Positions 1 to 7,119 of a stretch of 33,937 nt of DNA are shown in pieces. Below the pieces are notes generated by a model. The model had not been told where the DNA came from. It worked only from the letters and a program-made list of their open reading frames with translations, and made no database searches. Location: the NCBI RefSeq assembly GCF_029937855.1, contig NZ_JAPYPC010000013.1, forward strand, positions 223-34,159, written 5' to 3'. The stretch is from Christiangramia sp. (GTDB taxonomy: Bacteria; Bacteroidota; Bacteroidia; Flavobacteriales; Flavobacteriaceae). Numbering within the stretch: the first letter of the stretch is position 1; each line of letters starts with the position of its first letter. A program made the position numbers and the translations under genes.

Positions 1-99
1 TTCGATGAAGCTTTTAGAGCGGGAGACCGGGTTCCCTTCGACTAGGCTCTGGACAGGCTTCTCACCCTAAAATTGCTTGAACAAGAAAGATTTCAAAAT

Positions 100-130
100 A
101 AAAAAAGCCTCACCTTTCGATGAAGCTTTT
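100..130 (-). terminator. Second copy of the tRNA-Gly terminator in the tandem repeat
   Basis: This is the same hairpin as at 213-246, displaced by one repeat unit, with seven T residues (106-100). It would act as a back-up terminator for read-through from tRNA-Gly. The 5' half of a third copy lies at 1-15, cut by the window edge. Confidence 0.7.
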
Positions 131-212
131 AGAGCGGGAGACCGGGTTCCCTTCGACTAGGCTCTGGACAAGCTTCTCACCCTGAAATTGCTTGAACAAG
201 AATGATTTCAAA

Positions 213-246
213 ATAAAAAAAAGCCTCACCTTTCGATGAAGCTTTT
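213..246 (-). terminator. Intrinsic terminator of tRNA-Gly
   Basis: On the minus strand AAAAGCTTCA (246-237) pairs with TGAGGCTTTT (228-219) around an 8-base loop, with one G-U pair. The stem runs into eight T residues (222-215). It begins two bases after the tRNA 3' end, as expected for a rho-independent terminator of a single-gene tRNA unit. Confidence 0.8.
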
Positions 247-248
247 AG

Positions 249-321
249 AGCGGGAGACCGGGTTCGAACCGGCGACATTCAGCTTGGAAGGCTGACGCTC
301 TACCAACTGAGCTACTCCCGC
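249..321 (-). tRNA. tRNA-Gly (anticodon UCC)
   Basis: Reading the minus strand from 321 gives a 73-nt cloverleaf. The 7-bp acceptor stem pairs GCGGGAG with CTCCCGC. The D arm carries AGCTCAGTTGGTAGAGC, the anticodon stem is TCAGC/GCTGA with loop CTTCCAA, and the T arm has GGTTCGAACCC. The anticodon TCC reads GGA/GGG glycine codons. The discriminator base is T (U), as is usual for bacterial tRNA-Gly. The 3' CCA is not encoded: the next bases are CTA. Confidence 0.97.
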
Positions 322-368
322 CTGTGGCTGCAAATATAATCTGAAACGGTTCCAAAAACCAAAACTTT

Positions 369-821
369 TTACAGCTTTTTTAAAAAATGATATCCTCTTA
401 TAATATATCCTAAATTCATGTAAAACTTATGGGATCCAAAATTCTCTACATAGCTGTTTAATTCCATGGTTTCACAATCTCTGGACAAGGCATATTCATG
501 AATAAATTCAAATAACCTCTTTCCTACTCCTTTCCCCTGAAATTGTTCCTCTACATAAATATGATCTGCTTCGCAAGCTCTTCCGGCATAATGCCTCGTC
601 ATAAACCACAAACCAAAAACACCAATCAATCTATCGCCTGTATAAATCCCAAAACATTCATAATTTTGATCAAACATTTCAAGCAGACGCTTTTTTAATA
701 ATTCGTCGTGGGGTGGTTGTTCATGCAGCTTCTTCAAATAGGGCAAAACCACTGCAAAATCTTCCTTTAAAATCTTGTTAAATGCCAGTTCCATGATTCT
801 GTTTTCTGCTAAAATAGTCAT
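369..821 (-). CDS. GNAT-family N-acetyltransferase
   Basis: A 150-residue single-domain protein of the GCN5-related N-acetyltransferase fold, which moves an acetyl group from acetyl-CoA to an amine. The substrate cannot be told from sequence. The acetyl-CoA pyrophosphate loop is visible as Q93-F-Q-G96-K-G98-V-G100, after the expected beta-strand ADHIYVEE and before helix KRLFEFIHEYA. The C-terminal NSYVENFGSHKFYMNLGY stretch matches the usual GNAT ending in which N and Y residues line the active site. Two starts are possible, M1 or M10 (MELAFN). The gene is divergent from clpP with only 38 bases between, so both promoters must lie in or around that gap. A TAAGTTTA box at 838-831 (minus) fits this gene's promoter weakly. 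Confidence 0.88.
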   Translation of the reverse strand: MTILAENRIMELAFNKILKEDFAVVLPYLKKLHEQPPHDELLKKRLLEMFDQNYECFGIYTGDRLIGVFGLWFMTRHYAGRACEADHIYVEEQFQGKGVGKRLFEFIHEYALSRDCETMELNSYVENFGSHKFYMNLGYIIRGYHFLKKL

Positions 822-859
822 ATTTTTAGCTAAACTTATAATAAGCTAAATAAGCATAA

Positions 860-1420
860 ATGGATTTCATGAAAAATAAAACTGGAAAAATTCAGGACTT
901 AATTGACAATAAATTATTAGAAAAAAGAAAGATCTACTTGTGGGGCGAGGTGAGCGACAAAACCGCAAAATATGTTATTGATAGGCTTGAATACCTTGAC
1001 CTCGAAGGAGATGGAGAAATTGAACTATTCATCAATAGTCCAGGAGGTTATGTAACTGACGGATTTGCAATTTACGATACCATTATGAGCTTGGAATCAT
1101 CCGTTTCAACTATATGTACAGGATTAGCTGCGTCTATGGGTTCTATATTACTTTCCGCAGGAAAAAAAGGAAGAAGATTTATCCAGCCTCACGCAAAAGT
1201 AATGATCCATCAACCAAGCGGTGGCGCAAGAGGACAGGCTTCCAATATCGAGATTGCGGCCAATGAGATCTTGAAGACAAAACATTTAAGCGCTGAAATT
1301 CTTGCTGAAAATTGCGGCCAGAGTGTAGAAAAAGTATTAAAGGATTTTAACCGTGATTACTGGATGGATGCAAAAGAATCGATGGAGTATGGAATTGTAG
1401 ATGGGATTTATAAAAAATAA
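860..1420 (+). CDS. clpP: ClpP-type serine peptidase (stand-alone)
   Basis: A 186-residue caseinolytic protease subunit of the kind that forms a 14-mer degradation chamber with an AAA+ unfoldase in the cytosol. The catalytic triad is complete: Ser92 in GLAASMGS, His117 in VMIHQPSGGARGQ and Asp166 in FNRDYWMDAKE. The fold signature INSPGG is also present, as is the C-terminal YGIVDGIY. The protein lacks the longer propeptide of some ClpP proteins. No clpX, clpA, clpC or tig gene is adjacent, whereas main flavobacterial clpP genes usually sit beside clpX, so this is probably a second ClpP paralogue. A second in-frame start (M4) is possible. The next gene starts two bases after the stop codon. 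Confidence 0.9.
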   Translation: MDFMKNKTGKIQDLIDNKLLEKRKIYLWGEVSDKTAKYVIDRLEYLDLEGDGEIELFINSPGGYVTDGFAIYDTIMSLESSVSTICTGLAASMGSILLSAGKKGRRFIQPHAKVMIHQPSGGARGQASNIEIAANEILKTKHLSAEILAENCGQSVEKVLKDFNRDYWMDAKESMEYGIVDGIYKK

Positions 1421-1422
1421 TC

Positions 1423-1704
1423 ATGGAAATAAAACATAAAGAGAATAATAGTCGGGGTATGTTCTATATAGAAAATGATACGGGACTAATCGCTGAACTT
1501 ACTTATCATAAGAATGAAAACGATATTCTTACTATAGATCATACTGAAGTAAAACGCACTATGGAAAACCAGGGGATTGGGTCCAGCCTGGTGAAAGAAA
1601 GTGTACTCTATGCCCGCAAGCATAATTTAAAAATTGATCCTCTTTGTCCTTTTGCGGAAGTACAGTTTGATATGAATAAATCTTATAGTGACGTAAGAGC
1701 CTAA
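1423..1704 (+). CDS. Small GNAT-like acetyltransferase (NATD1/YjdJ type)
   Basis: A 93-residue protein that looks like the minimal GNAT domain known as the NATD1/YjdJ family. It has the acetyl-CoA loop E-N-Q-G-I-G-S-S (MENQGIGSSLV), the helix VKESVLYARKHNLKI, and the family's diagnostic end DPLCPFAEVQFDMNKSYSDV. In other members this end reads LCPFvxxyfxxhpeyxdl. The physiological substrate of the family is unclear. Start ATG lies two bases after the clpP stop, so the two are almost certainly co-transcribed and may be translationally coupled. Confidence 0.85.
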   Translation: MEIKHKENNSRGMFYIENDTGLIAELTYHKNENDILTIDHTEVKRTMENQGIGSSLVKESVLYARKHNLKIDPLCPFAEVQFDMNKSYSDVRA

Positions 1705-1733
1705 ACGATCCAAACCTCTACTAAACATTAAAT

Positions 1734-3365
1734 ATGCGAAGCCCCCTGTTGAAATTCGCTTTAGTATTTCTATTTCTGTTTTCTTCCTGTAAAAACAATC
1801 AGGAAGATGCGGGGATTGAAGAGCGTAATGAGGTTGAAGAAGTTACTTCCCTAACGGAAGATGATAAAATTGAAGATTTTTTTGAAGATGCTGAAACTGG
1901 GATCGATCAAATTTATAACTTATCTCAAGTAACTGAATTCTATAAGGAAAATGATTTTGAACCCATCTGGACTTCCCGGGAATTACGGGAAGATATTTAT
2001 AGGAATATAGAAAATATTGAAGATGAAGGATTATTTTTCGAAGATTATCATGGTGAAAAACTTCAGAAATTATTAAGTTCTTTAGATACGAATTCGGAAG
2101 AAGAAAATAACCTCCTGGAAATTCTCCTTACCGACTCTTACTTAAAACTTTCAGAAGATTTAGCTACCGGAAAATTAGATCCTACAGAAATACATGATAT
2201 TTGGGGAACACCCATAAATCAAATAGACCCCAGATCTTTACTAAAAAAGGCGATTTCAGAGGGCAACATTCAACAAAGCCTGGACTCCCTAAAACCAAAT
2301 CATATTGTTTATCATCAATTAAAGGAAGCCTTAAGACAGTTCAAGAAAACTGGAATTAGAGAAAAGTCTTCAACGAAAATTCCTTCTGGCAGACTTATAA
2401 AACCGGGCGAAAAAAGTGACCGAATTCATTCTGTTACTAAAAGATTAGCGGAACTAGGATATTTTAAAGCTCCCATAGATTCAACCAATACCATCTACAA
2501 TGAAAATATTCAGAAAGCAGTAAAAAAATTTCAGTTAGACCATGATATTCAGGTTGATGCTCTTTTGGGGAACAATACGATTTCTAATCTTAATCTGACA
2601 AAAATAGACAGATACCATCAACTTCTGGTCAATCTGGAGCGTTGGAGATGGTATCCAAGAGACCTTGGGGAACACTATATTATTGTAAATATTCCGGGTT
2701 ACCAATTAAGCGTTGTGAAAAATGGTGATACTTTAAGAAGCCATAAGATTATGGTAGGAACTGAAGTTAGAAAGACTCCAGTATTTTCAGACGAGATAGG
2801 CTATATTATCTATAACCCATCCTGGACTATTCCTCCTACTATAAAAAAGAATGACGTTATACCCGGAGCAAAAAGAGATATAGGATATTTTCAGAAGAAA
2901 AACATAAAAATTTACGATAATGACGGAAACAATGTTGATCCTTCCTCTGTAGACTGGAATTCTTCAAAAGCAAATTCTTTTACGTACCGGCAACCCGCCG
3001 GTCCAACAAATCCGCTGGGGATTGTAAAAATTATTTATCCTAATGAATATTTAATTTACTTGCACGATACTCCTTCCAGAGATTTATTCGAAAAGAATGT
3101 TAGAGCTCAAAGTTCCGGTTGCGTTCGGGTTCAGGATGCACTGGGATTGGCAAAATATCTTTTGAGCGATCAGGAAGCTTATGACGATAAAAAAATTGAA
3201 GATATCCTGAACTCTGGAAAAACCACACAAATTCCGGTAAAACAGAAGGTAAAAGTGCATCATTTCTATTGGACGGCCTATCAAAAAAAAGATACCATCA
3301 AATTTATTGATGATATCTATAATATGGATCAGAAGATTTGGGAACTATTGAAACCCAAAGTCTGA
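1734..3365 (+). CDS. YcbB/LdtD-type L,D-transpeptidase lipoprotein
   Basis: A 543-residue envelope enzyme that makes 3-3 (mDAP-mDAP) peptidoglycan cross-links. The N-terminus is a lipoprotein signal ending in lipobox FSSC (Cys19), followed by an acidic linker. Residues ~60-210 match the scaffold region of YcbB-like enzymes, ~228-287 form a peptidoglycan-binding-1 domain (VTKRLAELGYF ... AVKKFQLDHDI) and ~313-480 the YkuD catalytic domain. The catalytic signature is His444 (YLHDTPSRDLF) and Cys463 in SSGCVRV. The third residue of the usual SHGCxR motif is kept in form, with Ser replacing His before Gly-Cys, which is common in the YcbB branch. Length is normal for that branch. It converges with the second transpeptidase, with 9 bases between stops. 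Confidence 0.92.
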   Translation: MRSPLLKFALVFLFLFSSCKNNQEDAGIEERNEVEEVTSLTEDDKIEDFFEDAETGIDQIYNLSQVTEFYKENDFEPIWTSRELREDIYRNIENIEDEGLFFEDYHGEKLQKLLSSLDTNSEEENNLLEILLTDSYLKLSEDLATGKLDPTEIHDIWGTPINQIDPRSLLKKAISEGNIQQSLDSLKPNHIVYHQLKEALRQFKKTGIREKSSTKIPSGRLIKPGEKSDRIHSVTKRLAELGYFKAPIDSTNTIYNENIQKAVKKFQLDHDIQVDALLGNNTISNLNLTKIDRYHQLLVNLERWRWYPRDLGEHYIIVNIPGYQLSVVKNGDTLRSHKIMVGTEVRKTPVFSDEIGYIIYNPSWTIPPTIKKNDVIPGAKRDIGYFQKKNIKIYDNDGNNVDPSSVDWNSSKANSFTYRQPAGPTNPLGIVKIIYPNEYLIYLHDTPSRDLFEKNVRAQSSGCVRVQDALGLAKYLLSDQEAYDDKKIEDILNSGKTTQIPVKQKVKVHHFYWTAYQKKDTIKFIDDIYNMDQKIWELLKPKV

Positions 3366-3374
3366 TTATACTTT

Positions 3375-4112
3375 TTATACGTTCAGAAAACTTGATCTTT
3401 CCATGTAATTTTCATCACTTTTATGTATGTAAACAACCGACTTTCCTTTAATTTTATGGATTAATTCTTTCGCAATCTTGTTTGGAACCGCAGGACAACC
3501 ATAACTTCTCCCCAGGCGACCATATCTTTTGATAAATTCAGGTTCCGCATAATCTGCACCGTGTATTACCACATAACGCTCACGTGCCTTAGAATTGAAT
3601 CCTTTTTCCATCCCGTCTATAAATAGAGAAAGTCCGTTTTTACCAAAATAAGTTTCCCCTGTTACATAGAACCCAAGAGAACTCTGGTGTGAATTCACCT
3701 TATTAGAGAAATTCTTAGCAAATTCAAGACCTGTATTCTTCCCATGTGCCACATAAGTATTGAAAACAACCTCTTTTGTATCCATATTTAGGATCCACAT
3801 TCTTTTCATTTTAGAAGAAAGGTTAAAATCTATGACAGTTAATAGAGGATTGGATACTTTCCCTGCTTCTTCCAGTTTTGTGTAACCACTAATAGCCTTT
3901 TCGAAAACAGAAAGGTTGGGCATTGTGGAATTTTTCGTTGAAAAAGTATTGTAAAGATCGGCTATCTTTTCTTCTAATGATTTTTTTATTCTGATTTCAG
4001 AAGTTGATTTTGGAACAATTTCGGAATTTTCGGAAGGTTTGATTTCGGAGGTACTGCTAAATGCGAATGAGAAAATTAATACTCCAATCAGGCTAAGAAT
4101 TCTGTACTTCAT
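3375..4112 (-). CDS. Murein L,D-transpeptidase-like protein (YkuD_2 type)
   Basis: A 245-residue exported protein with a hydrophobic N-terminal signal peptide (to about residue 20, ending in FAFSSTS) and a Ser/Lys/Glu-rich linker. Residues ~85-235 form the catalytic domain of the YkuD_2 family (murein L,D-transpeptidase catalytic domain family protein). The visible active-site residues are His184 in VVIHGADYAEPEF and Cys206 in GRSYGCPAVP. This branch replaces the SHGC motif with S-x-GCP. Its role is peptidoglycan cross-linking or lipoprotein/peptide transfer in the periplasm; the precise activity is inferred only from family. It is transcribed toward the YcbB-type gene. Confidence 0.88.
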   Translation of the reverse strand: MKYRILSLIGVLIFSFAFSSTSEIKPSENSEIVPKSTSEIRIKKSLEEKIADLYNTFSTKNSTMPNLSVFEKAISGYTKLEEAGKVSNPLLTVIDFNLSSKMKRMWILNMDTKEVVFNTYVAHGKNTGLEFAKNFSNKVNSHQSSLGFYVTGETYFGKNGLSLFIDGMEKGFNSKARERYVVIHGADYAEPEFIKRYGRLGRSYGCPAVPNKIAKELIHKIKGKSVVYIHKSDENYMERSSFLNV

Positions 4113-4569
4113 ATATTATCTTTTTTCTAATTTCTGTTAACGAAAACCAAAAGTCCTGCCAACATACAAAAATTTACAAGGAATTTTATCTAAACTTAAA
4201 ATTTAACACTTTGCACACCTATTCTACTAATACTGAATATTTTAAAGTATAAACAAAGTGCTGTTGCATAACGTTGATTTCTTCGGGATATTTCAAATTC
4301 CTGGAATTTAAATGTTAAAAATTTAATTTTTATTAATCGGTAATCTGAGTATCAATAATATAACCATCAAAAAATATTTGAACCTTTATTTAACCTCCCT
4401 ACTCTATTTTAAAGCTGACTTCAAAAATTTAAAAAGAAGGTCATAGTAACTTAATGAAAACCAATCCTAGAATGAATTAATAACTTTAGTTTTAATAAAA
4501 CATTAAGCCCGTGATTTCAGGCATTGCATTCATTTGTTTTTATCTTTATCGCCAAACTATTTGGAAGTT
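4113..4569. other. Intergenic region between the YkuD_2 gene and gpmI
   Basis: This 457-base AT-rich gap lies between two divergent genes and so should hold both promoters. I see a 15-base palindrome, AAATTCC-T-GGAATTT (4295-4309), of the size of a repressor operator. I also see spaced inverted arms CACTTTG (4207-4213) and CAAAGTG (4254-4260). No credible coding frame or RNA gene was recognised. Confidence 0.5.
4541..4548 (+). promoter_or_regulatory. Candidate -7 box for gpmI
   Basis: TATCTTTA matches the Bacteroidota -7 consensus TAnnTTTG at seven of eight positions and sits 21 bases before the gpmI ATG. That would give a short leader. No TTTG -33 element is found at ideal spacing, so this is tentative. 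Confidence 0.35.
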
Positions 4570-6087
4570 ATGAATAAGAAAGTTCTTTTGATGATATTAG
4601 ATGGCTGGGGCATCACTCAAAATGAGGAGGTTTCAGCTGTAGCTAAAGCAAATACTCCTTTTATGGATTCTTTGCCTGGAAAGTTTCCCCATGCTACATT
4701 AAGAACTGACGGTATGAAGGTGGGGCTTCCTGAGGGGCAGATGGGAAATAGTGAAGTTGGCCATATGAATCTTGGCGCCGGGCGTATCGTTTACCAGGAT
4801 CTGGTAAAAATAAATATGGCTGTTGAAAAAGATACCCTTAAGGACGAACCAGTATTAGAAGAAGCATTTAATTATGCCGTTAAAAATAATAAGCCGGTAC
4901 ATTTTTTAGGTCTGGTGAGCGATGGAGGTGTGCATTCTCACATCAACCATTTAAAAGGTCTATTATCTGCCGCAGAAAAACTGGGCGTGAAAGAAAAGTA
5001 TGTGCATGCTTTTACCGATGGCCGTGATGTAGATCCACATTCAGGAAAAGATTTTATTAAAGACCTTCTTCCTCACCTAAAAGAAACAAACTCTCAACTT
5101 GCTTCTATTATTGGAAGATATTACTCCATGGACAGGGATAGGAGATGGGAGCGTGTAAAAGAGGCCTATGATCTTATTATAAAAGGAGAGGGAAAAGCAA
5201 CTACCGATGCCGTATCTGCCATCCAGGAAAGTTATGATAATGATGTAAGTGATGAATTTATAAAACCCATTGTACTTACTGATGGTAACGGCAAACCCGT
5301 GGCGAAGCTAAGCGAAAAAGATGTGGTGATTTATTTTAATTTCAGGACAGATCGCGGCAGGCAACTTACCCAGGTTTTATCTCAGGATGACTTTCCTGAA
5401 TATAATATGAAAAAACTTTCCCTGTACTATGTGACGATGACGAAGTATGACGATAGATTTGAAAATGTGAACGTAGTATTCAAAAAATCAAATATTAAAG
5501 CCACTTTGGGCGAGGTATTAGAATATGAAGGGAAAAAGCAAATTAGGATAGCTGAAACTGAAAAATATCCGCACGTAACTTTTTTCTTTTCAGGTGGCCG
5601 GGAAGAACCTTTTGCAGGAGAAAAAAGAATTATGTGTAATTCTCCCAAAGTCGCTACTTATGATCTTCAGCCGGAAATGAGCGCATATGAAATTAAAGAC
5701 AAAATAGTTCCCGAAATTGAGAAAGAATCTGCAGATTTCATTTGTCTTAATTTCGCCAATCCCGATATGGTTGGCCATACTGGTGACTTTGATGCAGCCG
5801 TTAAAGCTTGCGAAACAGTAGATATCTGTGCTAAAGAAGTAGCTGAAACAGCATTTGAAAAGGATTACTCTATTATTATTATCGCCGATCACGGAAACAG
5901 TGAAGTGATGATGAATCCGGATGGCAGCCCAAATACAGCCCATACTACCAATCCGGTTCCGTTAATTTTGATGGATAAAGAGATTAAAACCATTCAGGAT
6001 GGTAAGCTTGGAAATATTGCACCGACTATTTTAAAACTCATGGGCATTACGCAACCCGATCTAATGACTGAAGACCCTTTAATTTAA
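4570..6087 (+). CDS. gpmI: 2,3-bisphosphoglycerate-independent phosphoglycerate mutase
   Basis: The glycolytic/gluconeogenic enzyme that interconverts 3- and 2-phosphoglycerate using two Mn2+ ions and a phosphoserine intermediate. From the ATG at 4570 the protein is 505 residues, normal for the family, and starts MNKKVLLMILDGWG, with the first metal-binding Asp in LDGWG. The catalytic Ser61 is in QMGNSEVGHMN. Further signatures are FTDGRDVDPHSG, IGRYYSMDRDRRWER and, near the C-terminus, ADHGNSE. A longer reading frame begins at 4534, but its 12 extra residues precede the conserved start and overlap the likely promoter, so I chose 4570. The downstream lipoprotein gene starts six bases after the stop. 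Confidence 0.97.
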   Translation: MNKKVLLMILDGWGITQNEEVSAVAKANTPFMDSLPGKFPHATLRTDGMKVGLPEGQMGNSEVGHMNLGAGRIVYQDLVKINMAVEKDTLKDEPVLEEAFNYAVKNNKPVHFLGLVSDGGVHSHINHLKGLLSAAEKLGVKEKYVHAFTDGRDVDPHSGKDFIKDLLPHLKETNSQLASIIGRYYSMDRDRRWERVKEAYDLIIKGEGKATTDAVSAIQESYDNDVSDEFIKPIVLTDGNGKPVAKLSEKDVVIYFNFRTDRGRQLTQVLSQDDFPEYNMKKLSLYYVTMTKYDDRFENVNVVFKKSNIKATLGEVLEYEGKKQIRIAETEKYPHVTFFFSGGREEPFAGEKRIMCNSPKVATYDLQPEMSAYEIKDKIVPEIEKESADFICLNFANPDMVGHTGDFDAAVKACETVDICAKEVAETAFEKDYSIIIIADHGNSEVMMNPDGSPNTAHTTNPVPLILMDKEIKTIQDGKLGNIAPTILKLMGITQPDLMTEDPLI

Positions 6088-6093
6088 TATTTT

Positions 6094-6654
6094 ATGAATA
6101 AATTTTTTATCCTACTCACCATCATCAGTATTAGCTGCGGAAATGGTGTAAAAAACGTAAATACTGAAGAATCAGCTAAAAATGAGAAGCCTCAAGACGC
6201 AGAAATTCAGAAAGATATGTTATTAGGTAAATTTGACAAAGAAGACCTTGAGCAAAAACCTTTCTCGAGTTGGTACGAGGCCGCTTATAAAGAATTCAAT
6301 CCCAATTCTTCTTCCATAGAAACTATCAAAGAGAATATTAAGGACTACGAGATAAAACTATTAATGGGAACCTGGTGCGGGGATAGTAAGAGAGAAGTTC
6401 CAAAATTTCTCAAAATTCTTGATAAAACAGTTTATGACTATAACAATTTAGAAATGGTGGCTGTAGATTATAATAAAACTACTCCTTCCAGGATAGAGGA
6501 AACATTGGATGTACATCATGTACCAACCATTATTTTTTACAAGAATGGAAAAGAAGTAAACAGATTTGTGGAGTATTCGCAGGGAGAAAGCATAGAGGAA
6601 GACATTGCAAAAATTGTAAGTGGAGAAGGGTACGAAAACTCATACGCAAAGTAA
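6094..6654 (+). CDS. Thioredoxin-fold lipoprotein with a single active-site cysteine
   Basis: A 186-residue predicted lipoprotein: signal MNKFFILLTI with lipobox ISISC (Cys15), then a Lys/Glu-rich linker. The thioredoxin-like part spans ~80-180: strand IKLLMGTW, then C95-G-D-S, helix KREVPKFLKILD, and the cis-proline loop HHVPTIIFYKNGKEV. The redox pair of thioredoxin (CxxC) is replaced by CGDS, so it cannot form the usual intramolecular disulfide. It could act through mixed disulfides or as a binding module. It is located in the periplasm or on a membrane surface and is probably in the gpmI transcript. Specific function unknown. Confidence 0.85.
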   Translation: MNKFFILLTIISISCGNGVKNVNTEESAKNEKPQDAEIQKDMLLGKFDKEDLEQKPFSSWYEAAYKEFNPNSSSIETIKENIKDYEIKLLMGTWCGDSKREVPKFLKILDKTVYDYNNLEMVAVDYNKTTPSRIEETLDVHHVPTIIFYKNGKEVNRFVEYSQGESIEEDIAKIVSGEGYENSYAK

Positions 6655-6706
6655 TATATAGCCGTTAATAATAAGGAATTAAAGAAAAATTAATTAATTT
6701 CGCTTT

Positions 6707-7111
6707 ATGCCCAATTCTCTTACCATAGCAGTTGATTTTGATGGCACTATAGTAGAGAATAGATTTCCTGAAATCGGAAAACCTATACTTTTTGCCTTTG
6801 AGTCCCTAAAGAAATTACAGGAGGAAGGTCATAGACTTATATTATGGACCTATCGCAGTGGCAATAGACTTGAAGAAGCTGTAGATTTTTGCAGAAAAAA
6901 TGGCATTAAATTTTATGCCGTAAATAAAAGCTATCCTGAAGAAGAATACGATGAATCTATTAGCAGAAAAATTCTTGCGGATATTTTTATTGATGACCGT
7001 AATCTTGGAGGAATGAAAGGATGGGGAGAAATATTTCAAATGCTAAGTATAGAAAATCCCAGGAAGATTAAAAAGAATAAAAAAAGATCCGGTTTATTCG
7101 GAAGATTTTAA
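6707..7111 (+). CDS. HAD-superfamily hydrolase, BT0820-like
   Basis: A 134-residue small HAD-type protein. Motif I is IAVDFDGTIVE (Asp10 nucleophile, Asp12), motif II is the LILWTYRSG stretch (Thr/Ser), and the late acidic motif is ADIFIDDRNLGG. It has no large cap domain, and the last ~15 residues are Lys/Arg-rich (KIKKNKKRSG). It resembles the BT_0820-like predicted phosphatases of Bacteroidota. The substrate is unknown. It lies 52 bases after the thioredoxin-like gene and 8 bases before map. Confidence 0.85.
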   Translation: MPNSLTIAVDFDGTIVENRFPEIGKPILFAFESLKKLQEEGHRLILWTYRSGNRLEEAVDFCRKNGIKFYAVNKSYPEEEYDESISRKILADIFIDDRNLGGMKGWGEIFQMLSIENPRKIKKNKKRSGLFGRF

Positions 7112-7119
7112 AAAAGTAT

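Larger units (their letters stand above)
1..265 (-). repeat. Tandem 115/116-bp repeat carrying the tRNA-Gly 3' end and its terminator
   Basis: Two full units (1-115 and 116-231) and the first 34 bases of a third (232-265) run into the intact tRNA-Gly gene. The two full units differ at only three substitutions and one extra A in an A-tract. Read on the minus strand, each unit holds the last ~17 bases of the tRNA (part of the T arm and the acceptor 3' strand), a hairpin-plus-T-tract terminator, and a spacer of about 70 bases that includes GTCCAGAGCCTAGTCGAAGG. The spacer resembles the short dispersed palindromic repeats common in Flavobacteriia, but that link is from memory. The array begins at the window edge and may extend further left. 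No protein is encoded here. Confidence 0.9.

Noticed and set aside
1-265. Possible CRISPR array
   Set aside because: The repeated unit is 115-116 bp with no short-repeat/unique-spacer alternation, and it contains a tRNA fragment and terminator. No cas genes are present.
4534-4569. Longer start for gpmI
   Set aside because: The 12 extra residues precede the conserved MNKKVLLMILDGWG start and would place the candidate -7 box inside the gene.
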